Shown here: one piece after another, positions 1 to 10,478 of the stretch | How the letters are laid out: each line of letters opens with the position of its first letter | How positions within the stretch are numbered: position 1 is the stretch's first letter | NCBI GenBank assembly: GCA_003151975.1 | Contig: PLZD01000031.1 | Location: 78,488-142,487, forward strand | Direction of reading: 5' to 3' | DNA: 64,000 nt | Source of the DNA: Elusimicrobiota bacterium | Lineage (GTDB): Bacteria > Elusimicrobiota > Elusimicrobia > UBA1565 > UBA9628 | Notes under the pieces: model-generated | The model's input: the letters and a program-made list of their open reading frames with translations, nothing else | Told to the model about the DNA's origin: nothing | Database searches by the model: none | Made by a program: the position numbers and the translations under genes

Positions 1-3224
<3,224 letters not shown>

Positions 3225-3240
<16 letters not shown>

Positions 3241-4397
3241 CGCCTGATTCCACGGCTTCCGTTCCCGGGATCTCCGAAAAGGCGAATATCCTCGTCGTGG
3301 ACGACCGGCCGGAGAACCTGCTGGCCATGGAGGCCTTGCTCAGCATGCTCGGCCAGAACATCGTCACGGCCCGCTCGGGTGAGGAGGCCCTGCGCCACGT
3401 GCTGGCGATGGATTTCGCGGTCATTCTTCTTGATGTGAGGATGCCGGACATGGACGGATTCGAGACGGCCGCGCTCATCCGAGAAAGACCCCGGTCGAAG
3501 GATACTCCCATCATCTTCATCACGGCGGCCCTCAAGAACGAGGACAACATTTTCAAGGGCTACGCGGCGGGCGCGGTGGACTACATCATCAAGCCGGTGG
3601 TACCGGATATCTTGAGGTCCAAGGTCCTCATATTCGTGGACCTGGCCCTCAAGAACGCCGAGCTGCGCCGGCTCAACGAGAGGCTTGAGTTCCAAACGGC
3701 GGCGCTGGCCGCGGCCAATAAGGAATTGGAAGCTTTCAGCTACTCGGTTTCGCACGACTTGCGCGCCCCTCTGCGGGGCATCGACGGCTTCAGTTCCATG
3801 CTCGCGCGGCTTTACGCCGACAAGCTCGACGAGCGAGGCAAGGAACTGCTGGAGCGTCTCCAAGCCTCCTCGGATAAGATGGCCCGGCTCATCGACGATC
3901 TGCTCAAGCTCTCGCGGATGTCGCGCAAGGAGATCAAATCCGAGTCAGTCGATCTCAGCGCTCTTGCCAGCTCCATTCTGCAGCGCCTGAGCCTCGGCGA
4001 GCCGGACCGCGGCGTTAAACTCGTCGTGGCGGACGGATTGGCGGCCGAGGGAGACCGTGGCCTGCTAGGCATCCTGCTTGAGAACCTTCTGTCCAACGCC
4101 TGGAAGTTCACCTCCAAGCGGCCGAAAGCCCGCATCGAATTCGGGACGACACGGCGCTCCGGGAAGAAAGTTTTCTTCGTGCGCGACGACGGCGCGGGAT
4201 TTGACATGGCCGTCGTGGGCAAGCTCTTCATCCCATTCCAGCGCCTGCACGCGGCCTCCGAATTTCCGGGTACTGGCATCGGCCTTGCGACCGCACAGCG
4301 CATCGTGGCCCGTCACGGCGGGCGCATCTGGGCCGAGGCGGAGGTCGGCAAGGGTGCGACCATCTTCTTCACTCTTCAGGGGCCAGCCAATGGATGA
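3225..4397 (+). CDS. Receiver domain-histidine kinase fusion
   Basis: A 390-aa protein with an N-terminal receiver (VVDDRPEN at about residue 17, phosphoacceptor Asp in LLDVRMPDMDG, Lys in IIKPV), a short coiled coil, a HisKA box (SVSHDLRAPLRG) and an HATPase domain (NLLSNAWKF, DDGAGF, GTGIGLA). There is no membrane segment, so it is predicted to be cytosolic. It probably receives phosphate on the receiver, which gates the kinase; the partner is not shown. The ATG at 3225 is preferred over an in-frame upstream ATG because the receiver begins right after it and it overlaps the preceding kinase by only 16 nt. It overlaps the following regulator by 8 nt, suggesting translational coupling. Confidence 0.92.
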
Positions 4398-4818
4398 ACC
4401 CATCATTCTCCTGGTCGAAGACGATCTTAACAACGCCGCCCTCACTATCATGGCCCTGAAGGAGGCTCGGCTCGACAATAAAGTGGTCGTGGCAGCGGAC
4501 GGCATGCAGGCTCTCGAGCTTCTTCTGGCCCCGTCCTGTCCGCTTTCGCCGGTCCTGGTCTTGCTGGACCTCGCGATGCCCCGCATGGACGGTTGGGAAA
4601 CGCTGCGCCGCATGCGGCGCGATGGGCGCACGGCCGCTCTGCCGGTGATCGTCGTCACCTCGTCCGAGCAAGAGGAGGTCATCGAGCGCCTGCGCGCCCT
4701 GGGCGCCGACGGCTACATTCACAAATCAGTCTCTTTTGCCCGCTTCACCGCGGATATTCGCGAGGCGGTCCTTCCCTTGCTCAAAACCAAAGAGGGCGCG
4801 CCCCGCCTCGGGCCTTGA
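4390..4818 (+). CDS. Single-domain response regulator (CheY/Rcp1-like)
   Basis: A 142-aa stand-alone receiver with acidic pocket LVEDD near the N-terminus, phosphoacceptor Asp in LLDLAMPRMDGWE, Thr/Ser in VVTSSE and Lys in YIHKSV. There is no output domain. The PxMDGWE form and the placement directly behind a receiver-kinase resemble Rcp1-type regulators that shuttle phosphate between kinases. The ATG overlaps the end of the previous gene by 8 nt (ATGGATGA). It is the last gene of the operon; a converging lipoprotein gene ends 18 nt away and no clear terminator hairpin lies between them. Confidence 0.9.
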   Translation: MDEPIILLVEDDLNNAALTIMALKEARLDNKVVVAADGMQALELLLAPSCPLSPVLVLLDLAMPRMDGWETLRRMRRDGRTAALPVIVVTSSEQEEVIERLRALGADGYIHKSVSFARFTADIREAVLPLLKTKEGAPRLGP

Positions 4819-4836
4819 TCACGGCCATCGCAGCCT

Positions 4837-5376
4837 TTAAGACTCCGGGGGGAACAGCAGGCCCTCGGTCAACGACGAAGACTTGCCTGACGCACGCAGA
4901 TCCATGGTCTTGGCGAAGTCTCTTCGCGCCTCGTCGGGTTTAGTGTAGCCCTTGATGATCTCGGCGGCGAGGTTGATCGTCAGGAAATTCTCGGCCTCGC
5001 TTGCGCCGCGCACCGAGAGCTGCCAGCCGTCTTCGGAAACATGGAGCTTGTCACTGAAGTCCGCCAAAGCCGCGCGCTCGTCGTTCGGGACTTGGTAGGA
5101 GACCGACTGCTCGATGATGTCGGGGGAGCTGGTCAGATTTAGGACCTCGGTGCGGCTCCAGGGGCCTGTATTGGTCCACACCAAGCTCCCGTCGTCGATC
5201 CGGTCAGGGGGCCCGTATTCCTGGATGAGTTTCAGCGCGGCCAACTTCGAGGCGGACGACCAATTCTCGACGGCGGACCGGGCCTCCGATGTCTGAATGT
5301 CGGTTGTCTGAGTGCCCGTCGTGGCGCACGCAGACAAGAGCGAAGCGAGAAAGACAAGACCCATAGCCTTCTTCAT
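4837..5376 (-). CDS. Hypothetical lipoprotein
   Basis: A 179-aa protein with a lipoprotein signal peptide: MKKAMGLVFLASLLSAC puts the lipobox LSAC at residues 14-17, so Cys17 would be lipidated. The rest is soluble and I recognise no family. A purine-rich GGGAGGACGC lies just before the ATG. The C-terminus (SGKSSSLTEGLLFPPES) is nearly repeated at the end of a 31-codon reading frame immediately upstream (5393-5488), which looks like a collapsed duplicate of this gene. It probably acts in the cell envelope; no substrate or partner can be inferred. Confidence 0.75.
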   Translation of the reverse strand: MKKAMGLVFLASLLSACATTGTQTTDIQTSEARSAVENWSSASKLAALKLIQEYGPPDRIDDGSLVWTNTGPWSRTEVLNLTSSPDIIEQSVSYQVPNDERAALADFSDKLHVSEDGWQLSVRGASEAENFLTINLAAEIIKGYTKPDEARRDFAKTMDLRASGKSSSLTEGLLFPPES

Positions 5377-5392
5377 AGCGTCCTCCCTGCGT

Positions 5393-5488
5393 CTAAGGCT
5401 CCGAAGCGAAGAGTAGTCCCTGTGCGTAAGGCGATGACTTGCCCGAGAACGAGATTGCGGCGAAGGCCAGGAGAATTAAATATTTCAT
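5393..5488 (-). pseudogene. Collapsed duplicate of the adjacent lipoprotein gene
   Basis: A 31-codon frame starts with a hydrophobic signal-like stretch (MKYLILLAFAAISFSG) and ends SGKSSPYAQGLLFASEP. That end matches the last 17 residues of the 179-aa lipoprotein at 4837-5376 at 10 positions. The sequence before its start (GGCAGCCTCTTTGCGTCT on the plus strand) also parallels the sequence before the full gene (GCGTCCTCCCTGCGTCT). The simplest reading is a tandem duplication followed by loss of the middle. It could still be translated, as it has a start, a stop and a purine-rich leader. Confidence 0.6.
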
Positions 5489-5617
5489 GGCAGCCTCTTT
5501 GCGTCTCGCTCCCAGTATAGCTCCGCTAGGAAAAGAAATCGCTCAAGAAGTTCTCAATTAGCAGCGGGACGTCGGGCCTTGCGCGATCTCGGGATGGCCC
5601 GCGGCTGGGCCTCATCC

Positions 5618-6127
5618 TCAGCGGCTGATCTTGCGCAGCGAGCTCCCAGGCTCGAAGCGGCATTTCTGCAGCGGCGAGAGCGTAAAAGGAAGCCGCATCT
5701 GCGCTGCCAAGACAGTTTGTCCAGGGGGGATGATCGCGTCGGTGTTGATCTGAAGCGAGGAATGTTCGGTGACCGTATCGGCGTCGAAGCTGAACGTCAC
5801 CATCCCGCTGATCTGGTAGGTCGCGGCGCCGGGGTTGGCCACGTAGCCCATCGCGGTCGAATTGTCTCTGACTTCACAGCTGACCGTACAGCCGGGATCT
5901 TCGGGCGCTTGTGGTGCGGCGGCGGGCGGCGGAGATTGGGCCGGAGGCTCTGCTGCTCCGACAGGAAAGACCGGAACGGGTGACGGCGGCGCGTCAGGCG
6001 CCGGCGCGGCCGCCGGCGCGGCTGCTGGCGCGGAACGCGCGTCCGGCGGGGCCGGCTTCTTCGACCCGCAACCGTAAAGCGATGCCGTGCAGAAAAACAG
6101 TCCCCATGAGACTCTGACCTTATTCAT
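5618..6127 (-). CDS. Hypothetical lipoprotein with Ala/Pro-rich linker
   Basis: A 169-aa protein. The chosen ATG follows an AGGAGTT ribosome-binding site; an upstream in-frame ATG would bury the signal peptide. The signal peptide ends LYGC, with Cys20 as the likely lipidation site. Residues about 25-75 are an Ala/Pro-rich, probably disordered spacer. The C-terminal 90 residues form a small domain with two cysteines (PGCTVSCEVRDN) of no family I recognise. It is monocistronic between a lipoprotein gene and the Crp/Fnr regulator gene, all on the minus strand. Confidence 0.7.
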   Translation of the reverse strand: MNKVRVSWGLFFCTASLYGCGSKKPAPPDARSAPAAAPAAAPAPDAPPSPVPVFPVGAAEPPAQSPPPAAAPQAPEDPGCTVSCEVRDNSTAMGYVANPGAATYQISGMVTFSFDADTVTEHSSLQINTDAIIPPGQTVLAAQMRLPFTLSPLQKCRFEPGSSLRKISR

Positions 6128-6270
6128 ATTCAACTCCTGGGCGTTGCGATGGCGACTGCGGAAAGCGCCCATTGAATCACTCTGAGGAGATGGGGCTCAG
6201 CTAAGTGTAATAGCAGCGCGTTCAAGGAAGTCTCAAGTTCGACCGGCGTGCGCGTGGTCTTCGAAACGGT

Positions 6271-6954
6271 CTAGTCGCGGGAATCCAAGGCCTCTCTTAG
6301 TTTGTCGGGCCGGTTCAGCTCAATGACGCCCCGGCGCGTCTTGATCCAGCCTTTTTTCTCCATGGGAGAGAGGATCCGGATCGAGGTCTCACGCGCGACG
6401 CCGGCCGCTTCCGCGATCAACTGTCGAGTCATGGGGATGCTCCGTCCGAGCTTGCCGTAAAGCCAGAGCAAAATCCAGGCTAACCGCTTCTCCGAGTCCT
6501 GGGCGGCCACCGCCCGCATGACCTGAGCGTCCCAAAGCCGCTCTCCGAGGATGTGGATGATGCCGAGGCTGAACTCCGGATAGCGCAGAAGATCGAGATA
6601 TAGCGGTCTCGGGACAACGATGAAGAGGCAGTCGCCGATGACGAGGCCTTCCATCGGATGCTTGTGACGGCATACTCCATTGAGGCAGCCGACGATATCT
6701 CCCGGCCGCATGATGCCCACGGTCGTCGTTCCGCCGAAGGAGGCCTGCATGGAAAGGCGCAGCAGGCCGCCCGTGATGATCCAGAGATTGTCCCGCCAAT
6801 CGACCTCCGAGGAGACGATGCTCCCAGGCTTGAGATGACGGGATGCGCACGAGGGCGCCAGCCGCTCGATCTCCTGCCGCGGCACGAGGTTGAACGGCTT
6901 GGTCTGGGCGAGCGATGCGGCGATTGATGCTGCCATATTTGTGCGCGAGAGCAT
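6271..6954 (-). CDS. Crp/Fnr-family transcriptional regulator
   Basis: A 227-aa protein with an N-terminal cyclic-nucleotide-binding-like beta barrel (residues about 22-140; PGSIVSSEVDWRDNLWIITG, MRPGDIVG), a dimer helix (about 140-165) and a C-terminal winged helix (MTRQLIAEAAGVARETSIRI, then a wing reading IKTRRGVIELNRP). It lacks the N-terminal cysteine cluster of Fnr, so an iron-sulfur sensor is unlikely; the ligand is unknown. It is the last recognisable core-type gene before the accessory island. Confidence 0.88.
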   Translation of the reverse strand: MLSRTNMAASIAASLAQTKPFNLVPRQEIERLAPSCASRHLKPGSIVSSEVDWRDNLWIITGGLLRLSMQASFGGTTTVGIMRPGDIVGCLNGVCRHKHPMEGLVIGDCLFIVVPRPLYLDLLRYPEFSLGIIHILGERLWDAQVMRAVAAQDSEKRLAWILLWLYGKLGRSIPMTRQLIAEAAGVARETSIRILSPMEKKGWIKTRRGVIELNRPDKLREALDSRD

Positions 6955-7144
6955 TCTGACCTATCCTTGGCGACTTGACGATGACCTGCGTCACTGCCTG
7001 TCCCTTCTTTAGGTTAGCACCCGAAGTTCATGAAAGAATCAATTCCCTTAGGAGTAATCCCACCCACTCGATTCAATATGGGGCGGCGAATGGGCCAGTG
7101 AACTTCGCTGGGAATGTCTGCGATTTGGGCCTTACACCGGAAGA

Positions 7145-7332
7145 CTAGGGACCGCAAAATCGGGTAGTGCAATAGTGCATGCTGCAAAACGTGGCTTTTT
7201 CGCGTACGGGCGGCTATGTTAGAGTAGCCATTTCCCTAAGCCTCGTTCCCCTGAGTCTGTGCCAGTTTTTCTGGACCGACTCTCGCTTGCTAGGGACCAC
7301 AAACCGGCCGTTTTCAGCATGCACTATTGTAC
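7145..7332. repeat. Inverted-repeat element with internal direct repeats (MITE-like)
   Basis: GTGCAATAGTGCATGCTGCA... (7167-7191) is matched in inverted orientation at 7309-7332 (CGTTTTCAGCATGCACTATT...), with one gap and one mismatch over about 24 nt. Each arm is preceded by a direct repeat: CTAGGGACCGCAAAATCGG at 7145-7163 and CTAGGGACCACAAACCGG at 7290-7307. The roughly 120 bp between the arms contain no gene. It could be a non-autonomous mobile element, a recombination site pair or a structured transcript. Confidence 0.55.
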
Positions 7333-7407
7333 TTTGCTCTTTCCCTCGGGAATAAAAGACCTGACCATATATGATCCGATGGGCTCTAAAAACATCTGAC
7401 CATATGC

Positions 7408-7413
7408 TAAAAT
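7408..7413 (+). promoter_or_regulatory. -10 box before the transposase-like frame
   Basis: TAAAAT lies 7 nt before the ATG at 7421, so a transcript starting at the usual distance would begin at or next to the start codon. No strong -35 is visible. Confidence 0.35.
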
Positions 7414-7420
7414 CATACCA

Positions 7421-7870
7421 ATGCCTCGCCGCGTTTCGATTTCCATAGAGTTGCCGGAGTCTCAGAAGCAGCTCCTCGGCAGGCTACATGAGGGGACTTC
7501 AAACGCGAAGTCTGCCATCCGACTGATGATGCGGGCCGAAGTGGTTACGCGCGCAGCGGACGGCCAAACCAATTACATGATCGCCAAGCAACTCGGCATC
7601 AGCCGGAACACGGTCAAGCTCTGGCGCTACCGGTTCGCCCGCGAAGGCCTTGTCGGGCTTAAGTCGCGGCCGATTCCTGGCCGTCCCCGCAAAGCGAGTG
7701 ACTCGGACGGCCGGAACCTATCGCCTATAACCGTAGAACCACCTCGCGATGGAACCGCCGACATCGCGAACGGAGTGGACGGCGCGAGCAGGAATAAGGA
7801 TCTCCTCGCCGGCCTTCGGCCGGAGGAGCCGGCCCTGCAACTCAAGCTCGACATCGCCCTCGGCGACTAG
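7421..7870 (+). CDS. Truncated IS630-type transposase, helix-turn-helix part only
   Basis: A 149-aa frame. Residues about 20-90 form a helix-turn-helix typical of the N-terminus of IS630-family transposases and related winged-helix proteins (YMIAKQLGISRNTVKLWRYR, then EGLVGLKSRPIPGRPRK). The catalytic DDE domain that should follow is absent; after about residue 92 the sequence matches nothing I know. This is probably the remnant of an insertion sequence, although a short DNA-binding protein could still be made. It sits in the accessory island next to IS-end-like repeats. Confidence 0.6.
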   Translation: MPRRVSISIELPESQKQLLGRLHEGTSNAKSAIRLMMRAEVVTRAADGQTNYMIAKQLGISRNTVKLWRYRFAREGLVGLKSRPIPGRPRKASDSDGRNLSPITVEPPRDGTADIANGVDGASRNKDLLAGLRPEEPALQLKLDIALGD

Positions 7871-7945
7871 AAGAGGTTGGCCGTAACGAGCTCCGCGCCT
7901 CACCGCAGCGTGCACACCATCCCCAAGTCGCCCTGACCGATTCGT

Positions 7946-7981
7946 TCTCAAATTACACTCCGCGTTCTCATTTTACACCGC
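7946..7981. repeat. Tandem IS-end-like motif, type 1
   Basis: CGTTCTCAAATTACACTC is followed at once by CGTTCTCATTTTACACCG, two near copies of an 18-nt unit. Short multiple terminal repeats of this kind are found at the ends of some insertion sequences such as IS21-type elements. No matching transposase gene is present, so this would be a solo end. Confidence 0.4.
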
Positions 7982-8017
7982 CGGGATTTCAAAAGAGGCC
8001 TTTATTCGCTTCTTTAG

Positions 8018-8206
8018 GGTGTCAGCAAAATTCATCCAGAGAATTTGGGGTGTCAGGAAAATCTATCCAGGGAATGCAGGCGGCTCGGGGGTGTACAAAT
8101 TCTTCAGCACCAGTGCTCAAGTTTTTATGCACCAGCGTCCGTTCGGGGCATTCAGTCCCACTTGCCGCAGGCGTGGGGGGTGTTCCCAAAATTGATCCAG
8201 GGATTA
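8018..8206. repeat. Repeated IS-end-like motif, type 2
   Basis: Three copies of a unit of the form GGTGTCAGCAAAATTCATCC followed by AG: near 8019-8041, 8050-8074 and a more diverged copy near 8179-8206 (GGTGTTCCCAAAATTGATCC then AG). Direct copies at this spacing suggest the multi-repeat end of a lost insertion sequence. Confidence 0.45.
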
Positions 8207-8273
8207 CGAACAGGCAGCCTGACGCGATCAGGCGATCTCAAAAGGACGGAATCTTAAACGAGGCGGGTGGTTT

Positions 8274-8486
8274 ATGGCGATAGAGCGATTAATGACGGTC
8301 AATGACGTGGCCGGCTGGCTTCAGGTCAAGCCGAGGACGGTCTACCAATGGGTCCACGAGGGCTATATTCCGGTGACCAAAATTGGAGCCCTGGTCAGGT
8401 TCGACCAGGGAAGCGTCGCCGCATGGGTCAAGAAACGCGAGGTCGCGGGGCGAACCCGCCGCCAGCTGGACGTGGGTGTGGCTTAG
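8274..8486 (+). CDS. Excisionase-type DNA-binding protein (MerR-like helix-turn-helix)
   Basis: A 70-aa protein that is almost entirely one excisionase-family winged helix: LMTVNDVAGWLQVKPRTVYQ, then WVHEGYIPVTKIGALVRFD and WVKKRE. Such proteins bind and bend DNA as recombination directionality factors or small regulators. Its presence on the same island as a tyrosine recombinase (10479-11495) makes a role in excision plausible, but the two are 2 kb apart and on opposite strands, so this is inference. Confidence 0.75.
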   Translation: MAIERLMTVNDVAGWLQVKPRTVYQWVHEGYIPVTKIGALVRFDQGSVAAWVKKREVAGRTRRQLDVGVA

Positions 8487-8723
8487 GCCATGGAGACGAT
8501 CCGGCGCATGAGCGCCAAGCCGCTTGAACTCCCGGCTCAGGTACTGGCGGACCTCGGCCGCGGCGGAGCCGACCTTCTGCTCGACCTCGGGGCAGCCATC
8601 GAGCAAGGTGACGATATCCTCCAGATCCTTGCTGGCCTGGAAGTCCTCGCGGCCGCGATCGCGAAAGGCCGTGAGCTTCGACGCAAGCAAGTGCGGCAAT
8701 GAGAAACACCAAAGATTTCGCAT
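8487..8723 (-). pseudogene. AbiEii-type nucleotidyltransferase remnant
   Basis: The minus-strand frame contains LPHLLASKLTAFRDRG followed by DFQASKDLEDIVTLLDG and a helical end YLSREFKRL. In my recollection this pattern is the C-terminal part of AbiEii/AbiGii-type nucleotidyltransferase toxins (ATKLEAFxGRG, SxDLEDI). The N-terminal catalytic half (GSxxxDxD) is missing. The frame runs on into unrelated sequence over the excisionase gene, so I mark only the recognisable part. Probably a decayed toxin or defence gene. Confidence 0.5.
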
Positions 8724-8816
8724 TTTGCAAATCGCGAAACGCGAAGGAGGATGAGGGGGATCAGGCGGGGAAGGCCATTAATCCTTCCCGCCGCCCGGGG
8801 AGGTTTCGAAAACAGG

Positions 8817-8845
8817 TTGACATACTATTTTCGGAACCCTATACT
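8817..8845 (+). promoter_or_regulatory. Strong sigma-70-type promoter for the Fic gene
   Basis: TTGACA (8817-8822), a 17-nt spacer, and TATACT (8840-8845). The octamer ATACTATT occurs twice, at 8822-8829 overlapping the -35 side and at 8841-8848 overlapping the -10, 19 nt apart, which could be an operator. A purine-rich GAGGA (8861-8865) precedes the ATG at 8876. Confidence 0.8.
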
Positions 8846-8875
8846 ATTCGATAATAATGCGAGGACCCATTTTCG

Positions 8876-10087
8876 ATGCCTAAGAGAGCCGCATCCTCAC
8901 CGAAACCCCCTGGGCGCTGGATGCGCTGCCCCGGCGGCTACTCGGCATACATCCCGAATCCTCTCCCTCCGGAGCTGACCTGGACGCCGAAGCTGGTGAA
9001 GTCTCTATCCGATGCTGACCACCTGATCGGCCGCTTGGCCGGCGAGGGCGGACGCTTGCCCAACCCCCACCTGCTGATGCGTCCTTTCATCAGGCGAGAA
9101 GCCGTGCTCTCAAGCAAGATCGAGGGCACGCAGGCCACTTTGGGAGAACTTCTGGAGTCCGAAGCGGGCGCGACCGTCGAGCGGAGCCCAGACGACTTGC
9201 GAGAGGTCGGGAACTACGTCGTGGCCCTGGAATACGGCATCAAGCGGCTTAATCAACTCCCTCTGTCTCTGCGTCTTGTGCGAGAGCTGCATGCGCGGCT
9301 GATGAAAGGTGTTCGCGGCGAACGCGCCACTCCGGGCGAGTTCCGGCGATCGCAGAACTGGATCGGAACGCCCGGCTGCACCCTTTCCCAGGCATCCTTT
9401 GTTCCTCCCCCGCCGACGGACCTGATGGATTGCCTTGGAGCTTGGGAGAAGTTCCTCCACGACCGCAGCACCCCACCGCTGGTCCAGGTGGCTTTGGCCC
9501 ATTACCAATTCGAGGCGATACACCCTTTTCTCGATGGCAATGGCCGCGTCGGCCGCTTGCTGATAACTCTGTTTCTAGTGGAACGGAAAATATTGCCGAC
9601 GCCGCTTCTCTACTTGAGCGCTTTTTTTGAAGCAACTCGCCGCGACTACTACGACTTATTGAGCGCGGTCACCGCGCGAGGAGATTGGGAAACCTGGATG
9701 ATCTACTTCCTCAACGGCGTCGCCCGCCAATCGGAGGACGCCCTCAGTCGGGCGGAGCGCATCAACAAGCTCTTGGAGGCGTGGCGGATCGAGGTCAGCC
9801 GGCTCTCGCCCGGTCACAAAGGCCGCCGCTCGGCCAACGAAGGGGGGCGCCCATCAGATATTCCGAGGCAGCTGCTGGACATGGTCGCGGCGAACCCTTT
9901 CATCACCATAGGGAAGGCCGCGGAGCAGCTCACCGTCGCCTATACCACGGCTCAACGCGGCGTTGAGAAGCTTGAGCGGATCGGCATAGTCAAGCAGATC
10001 AATGCGAACAAACGAGACCGCGTGTATTGCGCAAAGGCCATCTTCGACATCCTTGAGGAACCGGCGCGGATAACGCCCTCACCCTAG
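8876..10087 (+). CDS. Fic-domain protein (class II, with winged-helix tail)
   Basis: A 403-aa protein with an intact Fic motif HPFLDGNGRVGR (residues 216-227), predicted to transfer AMP or a related moiety to target hydroxyls with His216 as the base. The inhibitory motif SSKIEG (residues 79-84) fits S/TxxxEG/N placed N-terminal to the Fic core, as in class II proteins whose Glu blocks ATP binding. The C-terminal 90 residues look like a winged helix (TIGKAAEQLTVAYTTAQRGV), typical of the large Fic/DUF4172-like group. It has its own promoter and its stop overlaps the converging sigma-like gene by 4 nt. Its island location suggests a toxin-like or regulatory accessory role; no separate antitoxin is seen. 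Confidence 0.9.
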   Translation: MPKRAASSPKPPGRWMRCPGGYSAYIPNPLPPELTWTPKLVKSLSDADHLIGRLAGEGGRLPNPHLLMRPFIRREAVLSSKIEGTQATLGELLESEAGATVERSPDDLREVGNYVVALEYGIKRLNQLPLSLRLVRELHARLMKGVRGERATPGEFRRSQNWIGTPGCTLSQASFVPPPPTDLMDCLGAWEKFLHDRSTPPLVQVALAHYQFEAIHPFLDGNGRVGRLLITLFLVERKILPTPLLYLSAFFEATRRDYYDLLSAVTARGDWETWMIYFLNGVARQSEDALSRAERINKLLEAWRIEVSRLSPGHKGRRSANEGGRPSDIPRQLLDMVAANPFITIGKAAEQLTVAYTTAQRGVEKLERIGIVKQINANKRDRVYCAKAIFDILEEPARITPSP

Positions 10088-10458
10088 ACTTCCACCCCTT
10101 CCTGCGCCACCTCTTTCTTGATCGCATCGATGATGAACCCGTCTATCCGTTTCCAGATGTAGGAGGAAAACTTCACGGGCCGGGGATTGCCGCTGCGATC
10201 TCGGTAATCCAGATTGTAGCTCTTGATCTTCTGGTAGAGGACTGGGATCGAGGCTGAAAGCAGATCCGGCCCATGGCGGCGGAGGTGCTGGGGGAATACC
10301 TTCCTATGCAGCCGGAAGATGACGAACCCGACGTGCCGCAGGACGATTTCATCGCGGCTCTTCCTAGACCCGCGCTTCGCTCGTGCGATCAGCTTCCGTT
10401 CTTGTTCGACCGGAATCCTAGGGTATTGCCGGACGATCTCGCCGTAGGCTCCCCACAT
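10084..10458 (-). CDS. Stand-alone sigma-70 region 2-like protein
   Basis: A 124-aa protein. Residues about 15-115 read like sigma regions 1.2-2: an acidic/basic helix (VEQERKLIARAKRGSRKSRD), EIVLRHVGFVIFRLHRKVFP in place of the usual region 2.1, DLLSASIPVLYQKIKSYN at 2.2, and VKFSSYIWKRIDGFIIDAI in place of the FSTYATWWIRQAI core of 2.3-2.4. Regions 3 and 4 are absent, so contact with a -35 element would need a partner. It follows the recombinase gene by 20 nt on the same strand and is probably co-transcribed. It could be a mobile-element sigma factor or a fragment of one. Confidence 0.6.
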   Translation of the reverse strand: MWGAYGEIVRQYPRIPVEQERKLIARAKRGSRKSRDEIVLRHVGFVIFRLHRKVFPQHLRRHGPDLLSASIPVLYQKIKSYNLDYRDRSGNPRPVKFSSYIWKRIDGFIIDAIKKEVAQEGVEV

Positions 10459-10478
10459 GGCAGACTATCGGCACTCTG

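Larger units (their letters stand above)
6955..7420. other. Gene-free stretch at the left edge of the accessory island
   Basis: No convincing protein gene is seen. The stretch is visibly less GC-rich than its surroundings. It holds an imperfect inverted-repeat element (7145-7332) and, at 7365-7413, two copies of CTGACCATAT just before the transposase-like frame. The last part carries a plausible -10 box, TAAAAT, at 7408-7413. Confidence 0.6.
7871..8273. other. Gene-poor IS graveyard
   Basis: No supportable gene; two short overlapping frames at 8045-8283 look random. The stretch holds two types of short repeated motif that resemble insertion-sequence ends, listed separately. Confidence 0.5.

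Noticed and set aside
8045-8283. Two overlapping 70-77 codon frames in the IS-remnant stretch
   Set aside because: Composition is random, there is no domain and the frames run through the IS-end-like repeats.
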